A stretch of 33,626 nt of DNA from NCBI RefSeq assembly GCF_013778455.1, contig NZ_JACEHE010000056.1:1-33626 (forward strand), written 5' to 3'. The stretch is from Streptomyces himalayensis subsp. himalayensis (lineage in GTDB: Bacteria; Actinomycetota; Actinomycetes; Streptomycetales; Streptomycetaceae). Positions 23,872 to 31,554 of the stretch are shown here, piece after piece. Positions within the stretch are counted from its first letter, which is position 1. Every line of letters begins with the position of its first letter. The notes under the pieces are model-generated. The model was not told the DNA's origin, made no database searches, and saw nothing but the letters and a program-made list of their open reading frames with translations. The position numbers and the translations under genes were made by a program.

Positions 23872-25503
23872 GTGACGACACCCACGACCCGCCGCCGCTT
23901 TCTCTCCGCAGCCGCCCTCGGCGCCGCAGCCGGAAGCGGCATCCTCACCGCCGCTGCGGCCCAAGCCGCCGCTCCTGGCACCGGGGTCCGCCCCGGCCGG
24001 GTGCCGCTGACCCGGGAGGAGCACCGTGCCGTCGTGATCGGTTCGGGCTTCGGCGGTGGAGTGACGGCCCTGCGGCTGGCGCAGGCCGGCGTGCCGGTCA
24101 CGGTGCTGGAGCGCGGCCGCCGCTGGGTCACCGGCCCGAATGTGGACACCTATGCCACCGTGTCCCATCCCGACCGGCGCCTGCTGTGGTACGGCACCAC
24201 GCCTGAGGCGGCCCGGCCGGTGCAGCAGTTGGTGGGCAGGCCGCTGGGCCTGGACCGGTACGTCGGGCTGGTCGAGCCGGTCCTGGGCGACAACCTGCTC
24301 GCGGTGTGCGCGGCCGGTGTCGGGGGCGGCTCGCTGGTGTACCAGGGCATGACGCTGCAGCCCTCGCGAGAGGTCTTCCAGACGTGGATGCCCCGGGAGT
24401 GGGACTACGGGCTGCTGGACCGCGAGTACTACCCGCGGGTGGCACGGATGCTGCGCGTTTCCCCGGCCCCCGACGAACTGCTCGCCACACCGACGTACCA
24501 GGCGGCCCGGATCTTCCGGGACCGGGCCGAGCGGCACGGGTTCCCGGTCGAGAAGGTCCCGCTGCCCGTCGACTGGAACTACCCCCTGGCCGAGACGCGC
24601 GGGGAGATGAAGCCCGCGTACACCAGTGGCGACACCTGGTTCGGCATCAACAACGGCGGCAAGCACACCGTGGATCTCACCTACCTCGCGCAGGCCGAGG
24701 CCACCGGCCGGTGCCAGATCCTGCCCCAGCACCAGGTCACCTCCGTCGCCCGCGGTACGGGCGGCCGCTGGACCGTCCACGTGGACCGCATCGATGAGGC
24801 GGGCCGCATCCTCGAGCAGAAGATCCTGACCACGAACGCCCTGGTGATGGCCGCCGGCAGCATCAACACCACGCGGCGGCTGGTGCGCGCAGCCGCGCTC
24901 GGCGACATTCCCGGCCTGCCCGACGAAGTCGGCCGCGGCTTCGGCACCAACGGCGACCGCATCTACCTGTGGACGGACCTCCTGGACGACTTCGGCGCCC
25001 AGCAGGGCAGCCCCGTCACCTACATCGCCAAGACCTGGGACGAACCGCGCACGGCCACCACGGCCTGCCAGTTCTCCCTACCGGCCTTGTACGGCGTCAA
25101 CAGCCGTTCCACGCTCCTTCTGGGGATGGCGGTAAGCCCCGACCGGGGCAGGTGGACGTACAACGGCCTGACCGACACGGTGAACATGCACTTCCCGCTG
25201 ACCGGTGACCGCGCGGCCGGCCTGACGACAGCGCGGCGCGTGCAGGCGATCACCGCGGGCCTGGGCACCCTCGCGGACATCAACCTTGCGGTGAACTTCA
25301 CCGTTCACCCGCTCGGCGGCGCCTGCGTCGGCCCGGTCGCCGACCCCTACGGGCGGGTGCACGATCAGCCGGGCCTGTACGTCCTGGACGGGGCGCTGAT
25401 CCCGGGCACGACCGCGGCCTGCAACCCCTCGATGACCATCGCGGCCGTGGCGGAGCAGGCGTTGGACAACATCATCGCGCAGGACCTGGGCACGACGATC
25501 TGA
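23872..25503 (+). CDS. Cholesterol-oxidase-like GMC flavoenzyme, Tat-exported
   Basis: A 543-residue secreted FAD enzyme, close in length and layout to Streptomyces cholesterol oxidase. A twin-arginine signal (TTRRRFLSAAALGAAAG) ends near AQAAA. The FAD motif is VIGSGFGGG (55-63), with AAGVGGGSLVYQG (148-159), His479 in VHPLGGA and Asn518 in ACNPSMTI, the equivalents of His447 and Asn485 in the classic enzyme. At the position of Glu361, the isomerisation base, the alignable segment reads ACQFSLPA with Gln400. So oxidation of a 3-hydroxysteroid or related alcohol seems possible, but the delta5-delta4 isomerase step may be lost. GTG 23872 follows AGGTAGGA. No redox partner such as ChoP is next to it. 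Confidence 0.82.
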   Translation: MTTPTTRRRFLSAAALGAAAGSGILTAAAAQAAAPGTGVRPGRVPLTREEHRAVVIGSGFGGGVTALRLAQAGVPVTVLERGRRWVTGPNVDTYATVSHPDRRLLWYGTTPEAARPVQQLVGRPLGLDRYVGLVEPVLGDNLLAVCAAGVGGGSLVYQGMTLQPSREVFQTWMPREWDYGLLDREYYPRVARMLRVSPAPDELLATPTYQAARIFRDRAERHGFPVEKVPLPVDWNYPLAETRGEMKPAYTSGDTWFGINNGGKHTVDLTYLAQAEATGRCQILPQHQVTSVARGTGGRWTVHVDRIDEAGRILEQKILTTNALVMAAGSINTTRRLVRAAALGDIPGLPDEVGRGFGTNGDRIYLWTDLLDDFGAQQGSPVTYIAKTWDEPRTATTACQFSLPALYGVNSRSTLLLGMAVSPDRGRWTYNGLTDTVNMHFPLTGDRAAGLTTARRVQAITAGLGTLADINLAVNFTVHPLGGACVGPVADPYGRVHDQPGLYVLDGALIPGTTAACNPSMTIAAVAEQALDNIIAQDLGTTI

Positions 25504-26102
25504 ATCACCCCGGGCCGCACGCAGGCTCGAAACTCAAGAGCATGTCGACCAGCCGATTCCTCCCGTCCGCGACCTTCCCCTGCCCTGCGGGCAGAAGGAG
25601 ACCCGACCGCCCCTCGGCCCGCAGTTCCGGCACACCGCCCCCGCGGCAGACGATCACCTGCTCTCGATCACGCCACCCCAGTGACCAGCAACTTCCGGAT
25701 GAACCGACCTCATCGTCCGCGGGCATGCCTGCATCACCCGGCCTTCCGCCGGCGCATCCTGTCGGGCCCGTCAGTCAATGCTGCCGCCGATGCCGTCAGC
25801 AGCGCCTGGCCGCCGGTCCACGAATGATCACCGTCGAGGGCGACACGGCGACGCGGGCCCGCCTGCTCCAGGCCCTGGCGGCGCGGTGGCACCAGCTGCC
25901 GGCAACCACGTTACGCAGAGCGTCTCTGATTGACTTAAGTGACCCTGAGTGTTGCGCAGGGTGTGAGCCAACCGCCTTCGTGCACCCGCCGCGCCGAGGC
26001 GTCGTCCACCGGCGGGGAGTGACCCGCCGCCCGCCAGGCTCCGCCGTAGTCCGGCACCGCAGCCCCCTTGCTCGCCCCGCGAACCACCCGCGAAGGGGAG
26101 AC
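25504..26102. other. Intergenic with possible glycosyltransferase remnant
   Basis: No intact gene in 600 bp. On the minus strand about 25540-25700 the frame reads GGGVPELRAEGRSGLLLPAG, like the C-terminal motif of family 4 glycosyltransferases. On the plus strand near 25823 a short frame (MITVEGDTATRARLLQALAA) is unassigned. Both are weak. Confidence 0.3.
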
Positions 26103-26558
26103 ATGAAACTCCTCATCACCACCGTCGCCGACGGCGATCCCTCGAGCCGTCAGGACGTCGTAGTGAGCGCCGACGCCGCCACCCCCGTGCGGGACGCCGC
26201 CAAGCACCTGGCCCGGCTGCGCGCCGACGACCCGGCGTCGGTGCCGGACAAGGCGCCCGTCTGCTACCTGGGCGACGACCCGCTGTCCCCCGGAGCGCCC
26301 TTGGCCGGTACGCCCGTCATGGACGGCAGCGTCGTCGGCCTCGGCGCGCCCGTCCCCCGGGCCGGCGCGGAGTACGGACCCCAGCCCGATCCGCACGGGC
26401 CGCCGGCAGGCCGGCAGGCCGACGTCGCGGCGGGTCGCCTCGCCGCGCAGCCGGCCTGGCCCTCGACTGGGGAGAGCAGCGGGGCGACCTGCGCTGTGCG
26501 GCTGCCCGGAATGCCTGACGTGACATGGGACATACACATATGCCCCCGTTGTGGCTAG
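26103..26558 (+). CDS. FtsK/EccC-like N-terminal fragment (orphan)
   Basis: A 151-codon frame with GAAGGGGAG just before ATG 26103. The first ~90 residues (MKLLITTVADGD, VVVSADAATPVRDAAKHLA, CYLGDDPLSPGAPLAG, VVGLGAPVP) resemble the ubiquitin-like/FHA-type N-terminal region of actinobacterial FtsK/SpoIIIE proteins of type VII secretion. The full proteins exceed 1000 residues; here homology stops and an unrelated Pro- and Gly-rich tail ends at 26558. Probably a truncated pseudogene that still has its own start; the assignment is moderate. Confidence 0.45.
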   Translation: MKLLITTVADGDPSSRQDVVVSADAATPVRDAAKHLARLRADDPASVPDKAPVCYLGDDPLSPGAPLAGTPVMDGSVVGLGAPVPRAGAEYGPQPDPHGPPAGRQADVAAGRLAAQPAWPSTGESSGATCAVRLPGMPDVTWDIHICPRCG

Positions 26559-26629
26559 CTTGATGTGCTTGCCCTGAACGCAGCGCTGCGTCGTCGGGTG
26601 CACCGTCCTATCGATCGTCCAGGAGACCC

Positions 26630-28381
26630 ATGCGCCCCCGAATCCCCTCCGTCCCAGTACCTTCCGTACCGCGAATAACCTCCCTTCCGCCCTTCGCCCT
26701 GGCAGGCGGTGCTCTGACCGTCGGCCTCGGTGGGCTGTATCTCGCCGGGCTGCTGCTCACGGGCGGGGAGATCGAAGCGGGTACGACGGTACGCGGTGTG
26801 GACATCGGGGGCCTCAGCCCTGCGGAGTCCGCCCGGAAGCTGGAGGAGGACCTGGCGGCGGCCGCATCGCAGGAACTGGCCGTGAAGGTCGGCGACCGCA
26901 AGGGCATGGTCGACCCGCAGCGGGCCGGACTCGCCTTCGACGCTCAGCAGACCGTTGACCGGGCTGCGCGCACCGGTGTCGATCCGTTCAGCGTGATCGC
27001 CGGGTTCTTCCGCTCAGGCGGTGCCATCGACCCGGTCGTACGCGTCGACGAGGACAAGACCCACGCTGCTCTCGGGGAGCTGGCGAAGGCACTGGACCAG
27101 AAGGTCCGCGACGGCGCTGTCACCTTCGAACGCGGGCAGGTCAGGGAGGTCGCCCCGCGCATCGGGTACGCGCTGGATGTGGATGCCGCGGTCGGCGTCC
27201 TGCGAACCTCGTTCCTGCGTGGCAAGGCGGCGCACTCGGTCACGGCCCTGCCCGCCCGCGAGACCAGCCCGAAGGTCACGGCCCCAGAGGTGCGGCGGGC
27301 GGCGCACGAGTTCGCGCGGCCGGCAATGTCGGCGCCCGTCGCGCTCACCGCGGGCGGCAAGCGGTTCACGATCAACCAGGCCGTTCTGGGCGAGTACCTG
27401 ACGATGCGGCCGGACGGCACCGGCAGGCTGACGCCGAAGCTGGACAGCAAGGGCCTTCGCGCCGCCCCCGCGGTTGCCGAGTCCCTGGCCGATGTCACCG
27501 GCACAGCCAAGAACGCAAGGCTGCGGCTAGACGGCGACGAGGTCGTGGTGGCCGACGACGGCAGATCCGGCGCAGAGGTCACCGACAAGGCCCTGAGCGA
27601 AGCCGTGCTGCCGCTGCTCACCAAGTCGGGCGCCGAACGCACCGGCGAGGTGGCCACGCAGCGGATCCAGCCGGAGCTGACCCGCGAGAACGCCGCGCAG
27701 CTGGGGCTGAAGGAGAAGATGTCCTCCTTCACCGTCAACTTCGAACCGGCCGCGTACCGCACAAGGAATGTCGGCCGGGCCGTGGAGCTCATCAACGGCT
27801 CCGTCGTGATGCCGAACGAGACCTGGAGCCTCAACCGGACCGTCGGCGAGCGCACCGAGGCCAACGGCTTCGTCGAGGGCATCATCATCCTCAACGACCA
27901 GTTTACGAAGGCGTCCGGCGGTGGTGTCTCCTCCGTGGCCACGACCGTCTTCAACGCGATGTTCTTCGCCGGGGTCAAGCCCGTGGAGTACGGAGCCCAC
28001 TCCTTCTACATCGAGCGTTACCCAGAGGGTCGTGAGGCCACGGTTGCCTGGGGCAGCCTGGACCTGAGGTTCACCAACGACTCCGGCAACGCCATGTACA
28101 TCCAGGCCGAGTCGACCGACACCTCCGTGACCGTCACCTTCCTCGGCACCAAGAGGTACGACGAGATCAGGTCGGTCAAGGGGCCGCGAACCAACGTGAA
28201 GCAGCCGGCCCAGAAGGTGAGCACCGACAAGAAATGTGTCCCGCAGACCCCGCTCGAGGGCTTCGACGTCACAGTGAAGCGGGTCTTCTACAACGACGGC
28301 AAGGAAGTGAAGCGGGAACCGTTCCGCACCCGCTACACCCCGCGAGACGAGATCACCTGCGAAGCGAACGACCTCCGGTGA
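26630..28381 (+). CDS. VanW-family membrane-anchored envelope protein
   Basis: A 583-residue protein with a short cytoplasmic N terminus, one membrane segment (about residues 20-45), two peptidoglycan-binding_4-like modules (about 55-170 and 215-330) and a C-terminal VanW domain (about 365-510: LINGSVVMPNETWSLN, GGGVSSVATTVFNAMFFAG, EYGAHSFYIERYPEG). Length and order match common Streptomyces VanW proteins, whose function in the cell envelope is not established; the name comes from the vanB glycopeptide resistance cluster, and no vanHAX genes are nearby. ATG 26630 has AGGAG 5-6 bases upstream. A hairpin follows the stop, so it is a single-gene unit. Intact and with normal codon use, unlike its neighbours. 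Confidence 0.92.
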   Translation: MRPRIPSVPVPSVPRITSLPPFALAGGALTVGLGGLYLAGLLLTGGEIEAGTTVRGVDIGGLSPAESARKLEEDLAAAASQELAVKVGDRKGMVDPQRAGLAFDAQQTVDRAARTGVDPFSVIAGFFRSGGAIDPVVRVDEDKTHAALGELAKALDQKVRDGAVTFERGQVREVAPRIGYALDVDAAVGVLRTSFLRGKAAHSVTALPARETSPKVTAPEVRRAAHEFARPAMSAPVALTAGGKRFTINQAVLGEYLTMRPDGTGRLTPKLDSKGLRAAPAVAESLADVTGTAKNARLRLDGDEVVVADDGRSGAEVTDKALSEAVLPLLTKSGAERTGEVATQRIQPELTRENAAQLGLKEKMSSFTVNFEPAAYRTRNVGRAVELINGSVVMPNETWSLNRTVGERTEANGFVEGIIILNDQFTKASGGGVSSVATTVFNAMFFAGVKPVEYGAHSFYIERYPEGREATVAWGSLDLRFTNDSGNAMYIQAESTDTSVTVTFLGTKRYDEIRSVKGPRTNVKQPAQKVSTDKKCVPQTPLEGFDVTVKRVFYNDGKEVKREPFRTRYTPRDEITCEANDLR

Positions 28382-28393
28382 TCTGACTGCGGC

Positions 28394-28428
28394 CGACCCT
28401 GCCTGACGGCCGGCCCAGGCTGGGGTCG
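28394..28428 (+). terminator. Hairpin terminator of the VanW gene
   Basis: CGACCC..GCCTG (28394-28405) pairs with CAGGC..GGGTCG (28416-28428), an 11-bp stem with one small bulge, 13 bp after the stop codon. Confidence 0.7.
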
Positions 28429-28663
28429 TGTTCCCCGCATCCGTTACCCCTTTTCGGCTCCTTGGTCACGGACGGCGGTCAGATAGGCCAGAGCCGGCAT
28501 GTGGCTCGGTAGAGCGTCTCGGAAACTCTCTGTGTGCCTGAGGGTTTCAGGCTTTTCGGGCGCGGCGTGGCTGTGTGCCGTCACGGTGGGGTGTTCTCCT
28601 GGTCACGCGCATCCGGCACTCCCCGCCGTCACAGGGTGCCACCACCCGCGCACGAAGAAATAA
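28429..28663. other. Intergenic upstream of lyase gene
   Basis: No gene. Contains one GTTTCAG half-site (28544-28550), which repeats the operator arm found at 28664. Confidence 0.5.
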
Positions 28664-28684
28664 GTTTCAGGCTGGAACTGAAAC
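28664..28684. promoter_or_regulatory. GTTTCAG-N7-CTGAAAC operator
   Basis: A perfect 7-7-7 palindrome ending 7 bp before the -10 of the PLP-lyase gene. It differs from the PucR-locus operator, so another regulator is expected; the ROK protein encoded downstream (31555-32727) is a candidate. Confidence 0.6.
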
Positions 28685-28691
28685 GAAATGA

Positions 28692-28697
28692 TATACT
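28692..28697 (+). promoter_or_regulatory. -10 element of the lyase-kinase operon
   Basis: TATACT, one mismatch from the sigma-70-type consensus, within an unusually AT-rich patch. The palindromic operator covers the expected -35 area. Transcription would begin near 28704. Confidence 0.6.
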
Positions 28698-28749
28698 GCA
28701 GCTGAAGCAGCCGCGACGAGATGCAAGCCACGAAGGAGGGGACCTGCTG

Positions 28750-30099
28750 ATGACTTCCACGCCGAGTCGAGCGCTGGTCAACTACCCCAACAGGTTCGAC
28801 CCCGCAGCGCTCGGTGAACTGCCTGAGCGATTGCAGTCCACCGTCAAGCGGCGAAACAACGTGCTGGGCCCTGGTTACGCGCTGAACTACCGGGAGCCGG
28901 TCGAGTTCGTCTCCGGCCGAGGCGCTCACCTGTTCGACCGGGATGGCAACGACTACCTCGACGCCTACAACAATGTGCCGTGCGTCGGTCACGCACACCC
29001 GCACGTTGTCGAGGCCGTGTCCCGCCAGATGGCTGCGGTCAACACCAACACGCGCTATGTGCAGGAATCACTCGTCGACTACGCCGAGCGCCTTCTCGCG
29101 ACTATGCCCGAAGCGCTCTCGAGGGTCAGCTTCGCGTGCAGCGGGTCGGAGGCGAACGACCTGGCCATGCGCGTGGCTCGCTTCCACACGGGCGGCGAGG
29201 GAATCGTAGTGACTCGCTGGGCTTACCACGGTCTCACTCGCGAGGTTGCGAGCTTCTCGCCGACGCTCGGCGCGGGCTCACCGCTCGGGCCGAATGTGCG
29301 GCTCATCGATGCTCCTGATCCGCGACTCGTCCCGCCGGGTTCATCGCTTCCCGACTACATGCGCAGCCAGGTGCGAGGCGCGATCAACGACCTCGAGCGC
29401 CACGGCTACAGGCTTGCGGCGCTGATCACCGACTGCGCGCACTCCAGCGATGGCCTCTTCACCGATCCTGTCGGTTACCTGCGTGACATGGTCGAGGAGG
29501 TGCACGCCGCGGGCGGCGTGTACATCGCCGACGAGGTCCAGTCGGGATTCGCCCGGCTCGGAGAGTCGATGTGGGGGTTCAGCCGCCATGGGGTGCTTCC
29601 GGACATCGTCTCGATGGGCAAGCCCATGGGCAACGGCATGCCGATCTCCGGCGTGGTGTTCAGGCCCGAGGTGTGCGACGAGTTCGGACAGAATGTCCGT
29701 TACTTCAACACCTTTGCCGGCAGTTCGATCGCGGTTGCCGCCGGTGCCGCGGTTCTGGACGTCTTCGAAGCGGAGAACGTGCAGCAGCGAGTTCTCGACA
29801 ACGGCAGGGCGCTGCGAGCCGGCCTTGAGGAGATCACTCGCGAGTCTCCCTACGTCGCGGAGGTCCGCGGCAGTGGTCTGTACGTGGGCGTCGAACTCGT
29901 GAAGGACCGGGAGTCGCTGGAGCCCGATCGTGTCCGCGCTGACCACGTCATCAACGACATGCGCGAGCTTCGAGTCCTCATCAGCGGCACCGGGGAAGCA
30001 GTCAATGTGCTCAAGATCCGACCGCCGCTGGCCTTCGACTCGGCCGACGTGACGCGATTCCTCGAGGCCTTCGCGGAGATCGCCGAGATACGCCTGTAG
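28750..30099 (+). CDS. Class III PLP-dependent phospho-lyase/aminotransferase
   Basis: A 449-residue stand-alone relative of the C-terminal third of the 18.5-21.5 kb fusion. Landmarks: CSGSEANDLAMRVARF (130-145), Trp-Ala-Tyr-His at 157-160, Asp261 in YIADEVQSGFARLG, PLP Lys291 in VSMGKPMGNG, and RPPLAFD near the C terminus. The gene pair with a kinase (next gene) supports an ETNPPL/PHYKPL-like phospho-lyase over a transaminase. The start is ATG 28750, with AAGGAGGGG about 9 bases upstream; the longer open frame crosses the promoter. It has its own promoter and palindromic operator. The partner kinase is damaged, so this enzyme may depend on the fusion protein's kinase or be left without substrate. 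Confidence 0.88.
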   Translation: MTSTPSRALVNYPNRFDPAALGELPERLQSTVKRRNNVLGPGYALNYREPVEFVSGRGAHLFDRDGNDYLDAYNNVPCVGHAHPHVVEAVSRQMAAVNTNTRYVQESLVDYAERLLATMPEALSRVSFACSGSEANDLAMRVARFHTGGEGIVVTRWAYHGLTREVASFSPTLGAGSPLGPNVRLIDAPDPRLVPPGSSLPDYMRSQVRGAINDLERHGYRLAALITDCAHSSDGLFTDPVGYLRDMVEEVHAAGGVYIADEVQSGFARLGESMWGFSRHGVLPDIVSMGKPMGNGMPISGVVFRPEVCDEFGQNVRYFNTFAGSSIAVAAGAAVLDVFEAENVQQRVLDNGRALRAGLEEITRESPYVAEVRGSGLYVGVELVKDRESLEPDRVRADHVINDMRELRVLISGTGEAVNVLKIRPPLAFDSADVTRFLEAFAEIAEIRL

Positions 30100-30126
30100 C
30101 AGGCCGAAGGCCGAAGGGACCGAACG

Positions 30127-31126
30127 GTGAACACCTCGCCCCCCGCACGTATCGCCCAGCAGTTGTTCGAGGAGAGCGGCCTGGCATCGTCCCACGAGCC
30201 CATCGAGACGAACGTGGTGGACGCCCTCCTCGCCCGGCACTACCGTCAAGGTTTCCCCGCCCGACGAAGCGGTAGCTGTCGTAGCTCTGCAAACGGCTGT
30301 GATGCGCCACCTCGAAACCGAAGCTCCTCATCTCCCCATCCAGCGGGTCAAGGAGACCACCGAAGGTGGCGACAACGTACCGATCGAGACGAAAGACGGC
30401 GGGGTCCGAGTCCTGCGCGTCTTCGACTTCGTCGAAGGTGCCGTCCTGGCGCGGACGAACCCCGATCCCCACCAGCTTGCCAAGGCCGGGCAGATGCTCG
30501 GGCGAGTGGATCTGGCTCTGCGGTCATTCAGGCATCCAGCGGACGAGCGGCGCCTTGTGTGGGACCTTCGACACTTCGACCAGCTGCGGGAGCTCATCGA
30601 GTACACGCCCAGCGCCGCGCACCGTCGGCTGGCACAAGAAGTGTTCCGCCTTTTCCACGAGGCCATTGTTCCGAGGCTGGGTGATCTCGAGACCCAAGTG
30701 ATCCATGGTGACTACAGCCCCTACAACGTCCTGGTGGATCCGCGGACAGACAGCTTCGTCACAGGAGTAATCGACTTCGGTGACAGCATGCGCAGTGCTT
30801 TGATCTTCGATCCTGCTGTGTCTCTCGCGAACCTTCTCGGCCGGACACCGTGGGATCCCTGGCGTGAGGCATGCAGCTTCGTCGCGGGATACGAGCGGGC
30901 CCGGCCGATCAAGGACACCGAACTCCCGCTCCTGCCTGTTGCCGCGCTGGCACGCCTCACACTTCGCGCGCTGGTCACCCAGTGGCGCGCGGAACGAGTG
31001 CCGGAGCGTCGCGACTACCTGCTCGAGCACGCCAGAGACGACTGGGTCAACGTGGAGCGGGCCATGGCCGTCGCCATGGAGGAGGTCGTGGCCCGCTTGC
31101 TGAGCACCCGCCAAGACACGCCTTGA
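30127..31126 (+). pseudogene. APH-family kinase with deleted N-lobe
   Basis: An APH-fold kinase gene in the lyase operon, 27 bp after the lyase stop. From GTG 30127 the first ~38 codons (NTSPPARIAQQ...DALLARHY) are a normal start, but at about 30243 the sequence jumps, out of frame, to TVKVSPPDEAVAVV. Comparison with the fusion protein indicates about 29 missing residues: the nucleotide-binding loop of the N-lobe. The remainder is intact: catalytic HGDYSPYN, metal-binding IDFGDS and the C-terminal helices. An internal ATG at 30299 could express a 275-residue C-lobe protein, which should be unable to bind ATP normally. The deletion is not a multiple of three. Function before damage: phosphorylation of the lyase's amino alcohol substrate. 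Confidence 0.8.
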
Positions 31127-31234
31127 GCGGCGCCACTGAGGCGACACTCGTCGGCGTCCCACACGGCCGACCTGCCTCACTCGACGAGATCGTCACCCCG
31201 GCGACCGCATTGTCTGAACCCCAACTTTCCAGGC
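31127..31234. other. Junction region after the kinase gene
   Basis: No gene or signal that I can support; it leads into the HAD fragment. Confidence 0.4.
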
Positions 31235-31367
31235 CACCGCCTGTACCACGAGGTCCTGCACTCCAGCCTGCGGATGGCCATGCGCCTGCACGGTCTGGAG
31301 TACCGCACGTCCGACGGCGACGCCCTCGTCGAGGCCGTGCCCACCTTCGGCCCGTTCCCGGAGGTGT
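31235..31367 (+). pseudogene. Type II HAD hydrolase, internal fragment
   Basis: About 44 residues (YHEVLHSSLRMAMRLHGLEY, then RTSDGDALVEAVPTFGPFPEV) closely match residues ~55-100 of the intact HAD protein at 15345-16028. The catalytic motifs on both sides are lost. It lies just after the second kinase gene, so a HAD gene was probably part of this operon too. Confidence 0.8.
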
Positions 31368-31554
31368 CCCGGACGCCCTGCGACCCCGCCTCCAGCAGGA
31401 GACGACCATGACGTTCTCCCCCTGAGAGGAGCAGGCGGAGTTGAACAAAAGCGCAGGCGAGCCAAGGATCAACATCTTCGCCGACGCCCACGGGCAACTC
31501 GGCAAGTCCGGCAGAGGCCACTGGTTCGGGCTGCGGTCTCGCTAAGGTCATGAG
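31368..31554. other. Intergenic before the ROK gene
   Basis: About 190 bp with no recognised gene; AAGG at 31544 serves the ROK gene. Confidence 0.4.

Noticed and set aside
23548..24780. Minus-strand open frame of 410 codons
   Set aside because: Antisense to the cholesterol-oxidase-like gene.
25542..26102. N-terminal extension of the FtsK/EccC-like fragment
   Set aside because: Has no ribosome site or homology; the start at 26103 has a good site and matches the family start.
26944..27978. Minus-strand open frame of 344 codons
   Set aside because: Antisense to the VanW gene; Ser/Arg/Pro-rich shadow translation.
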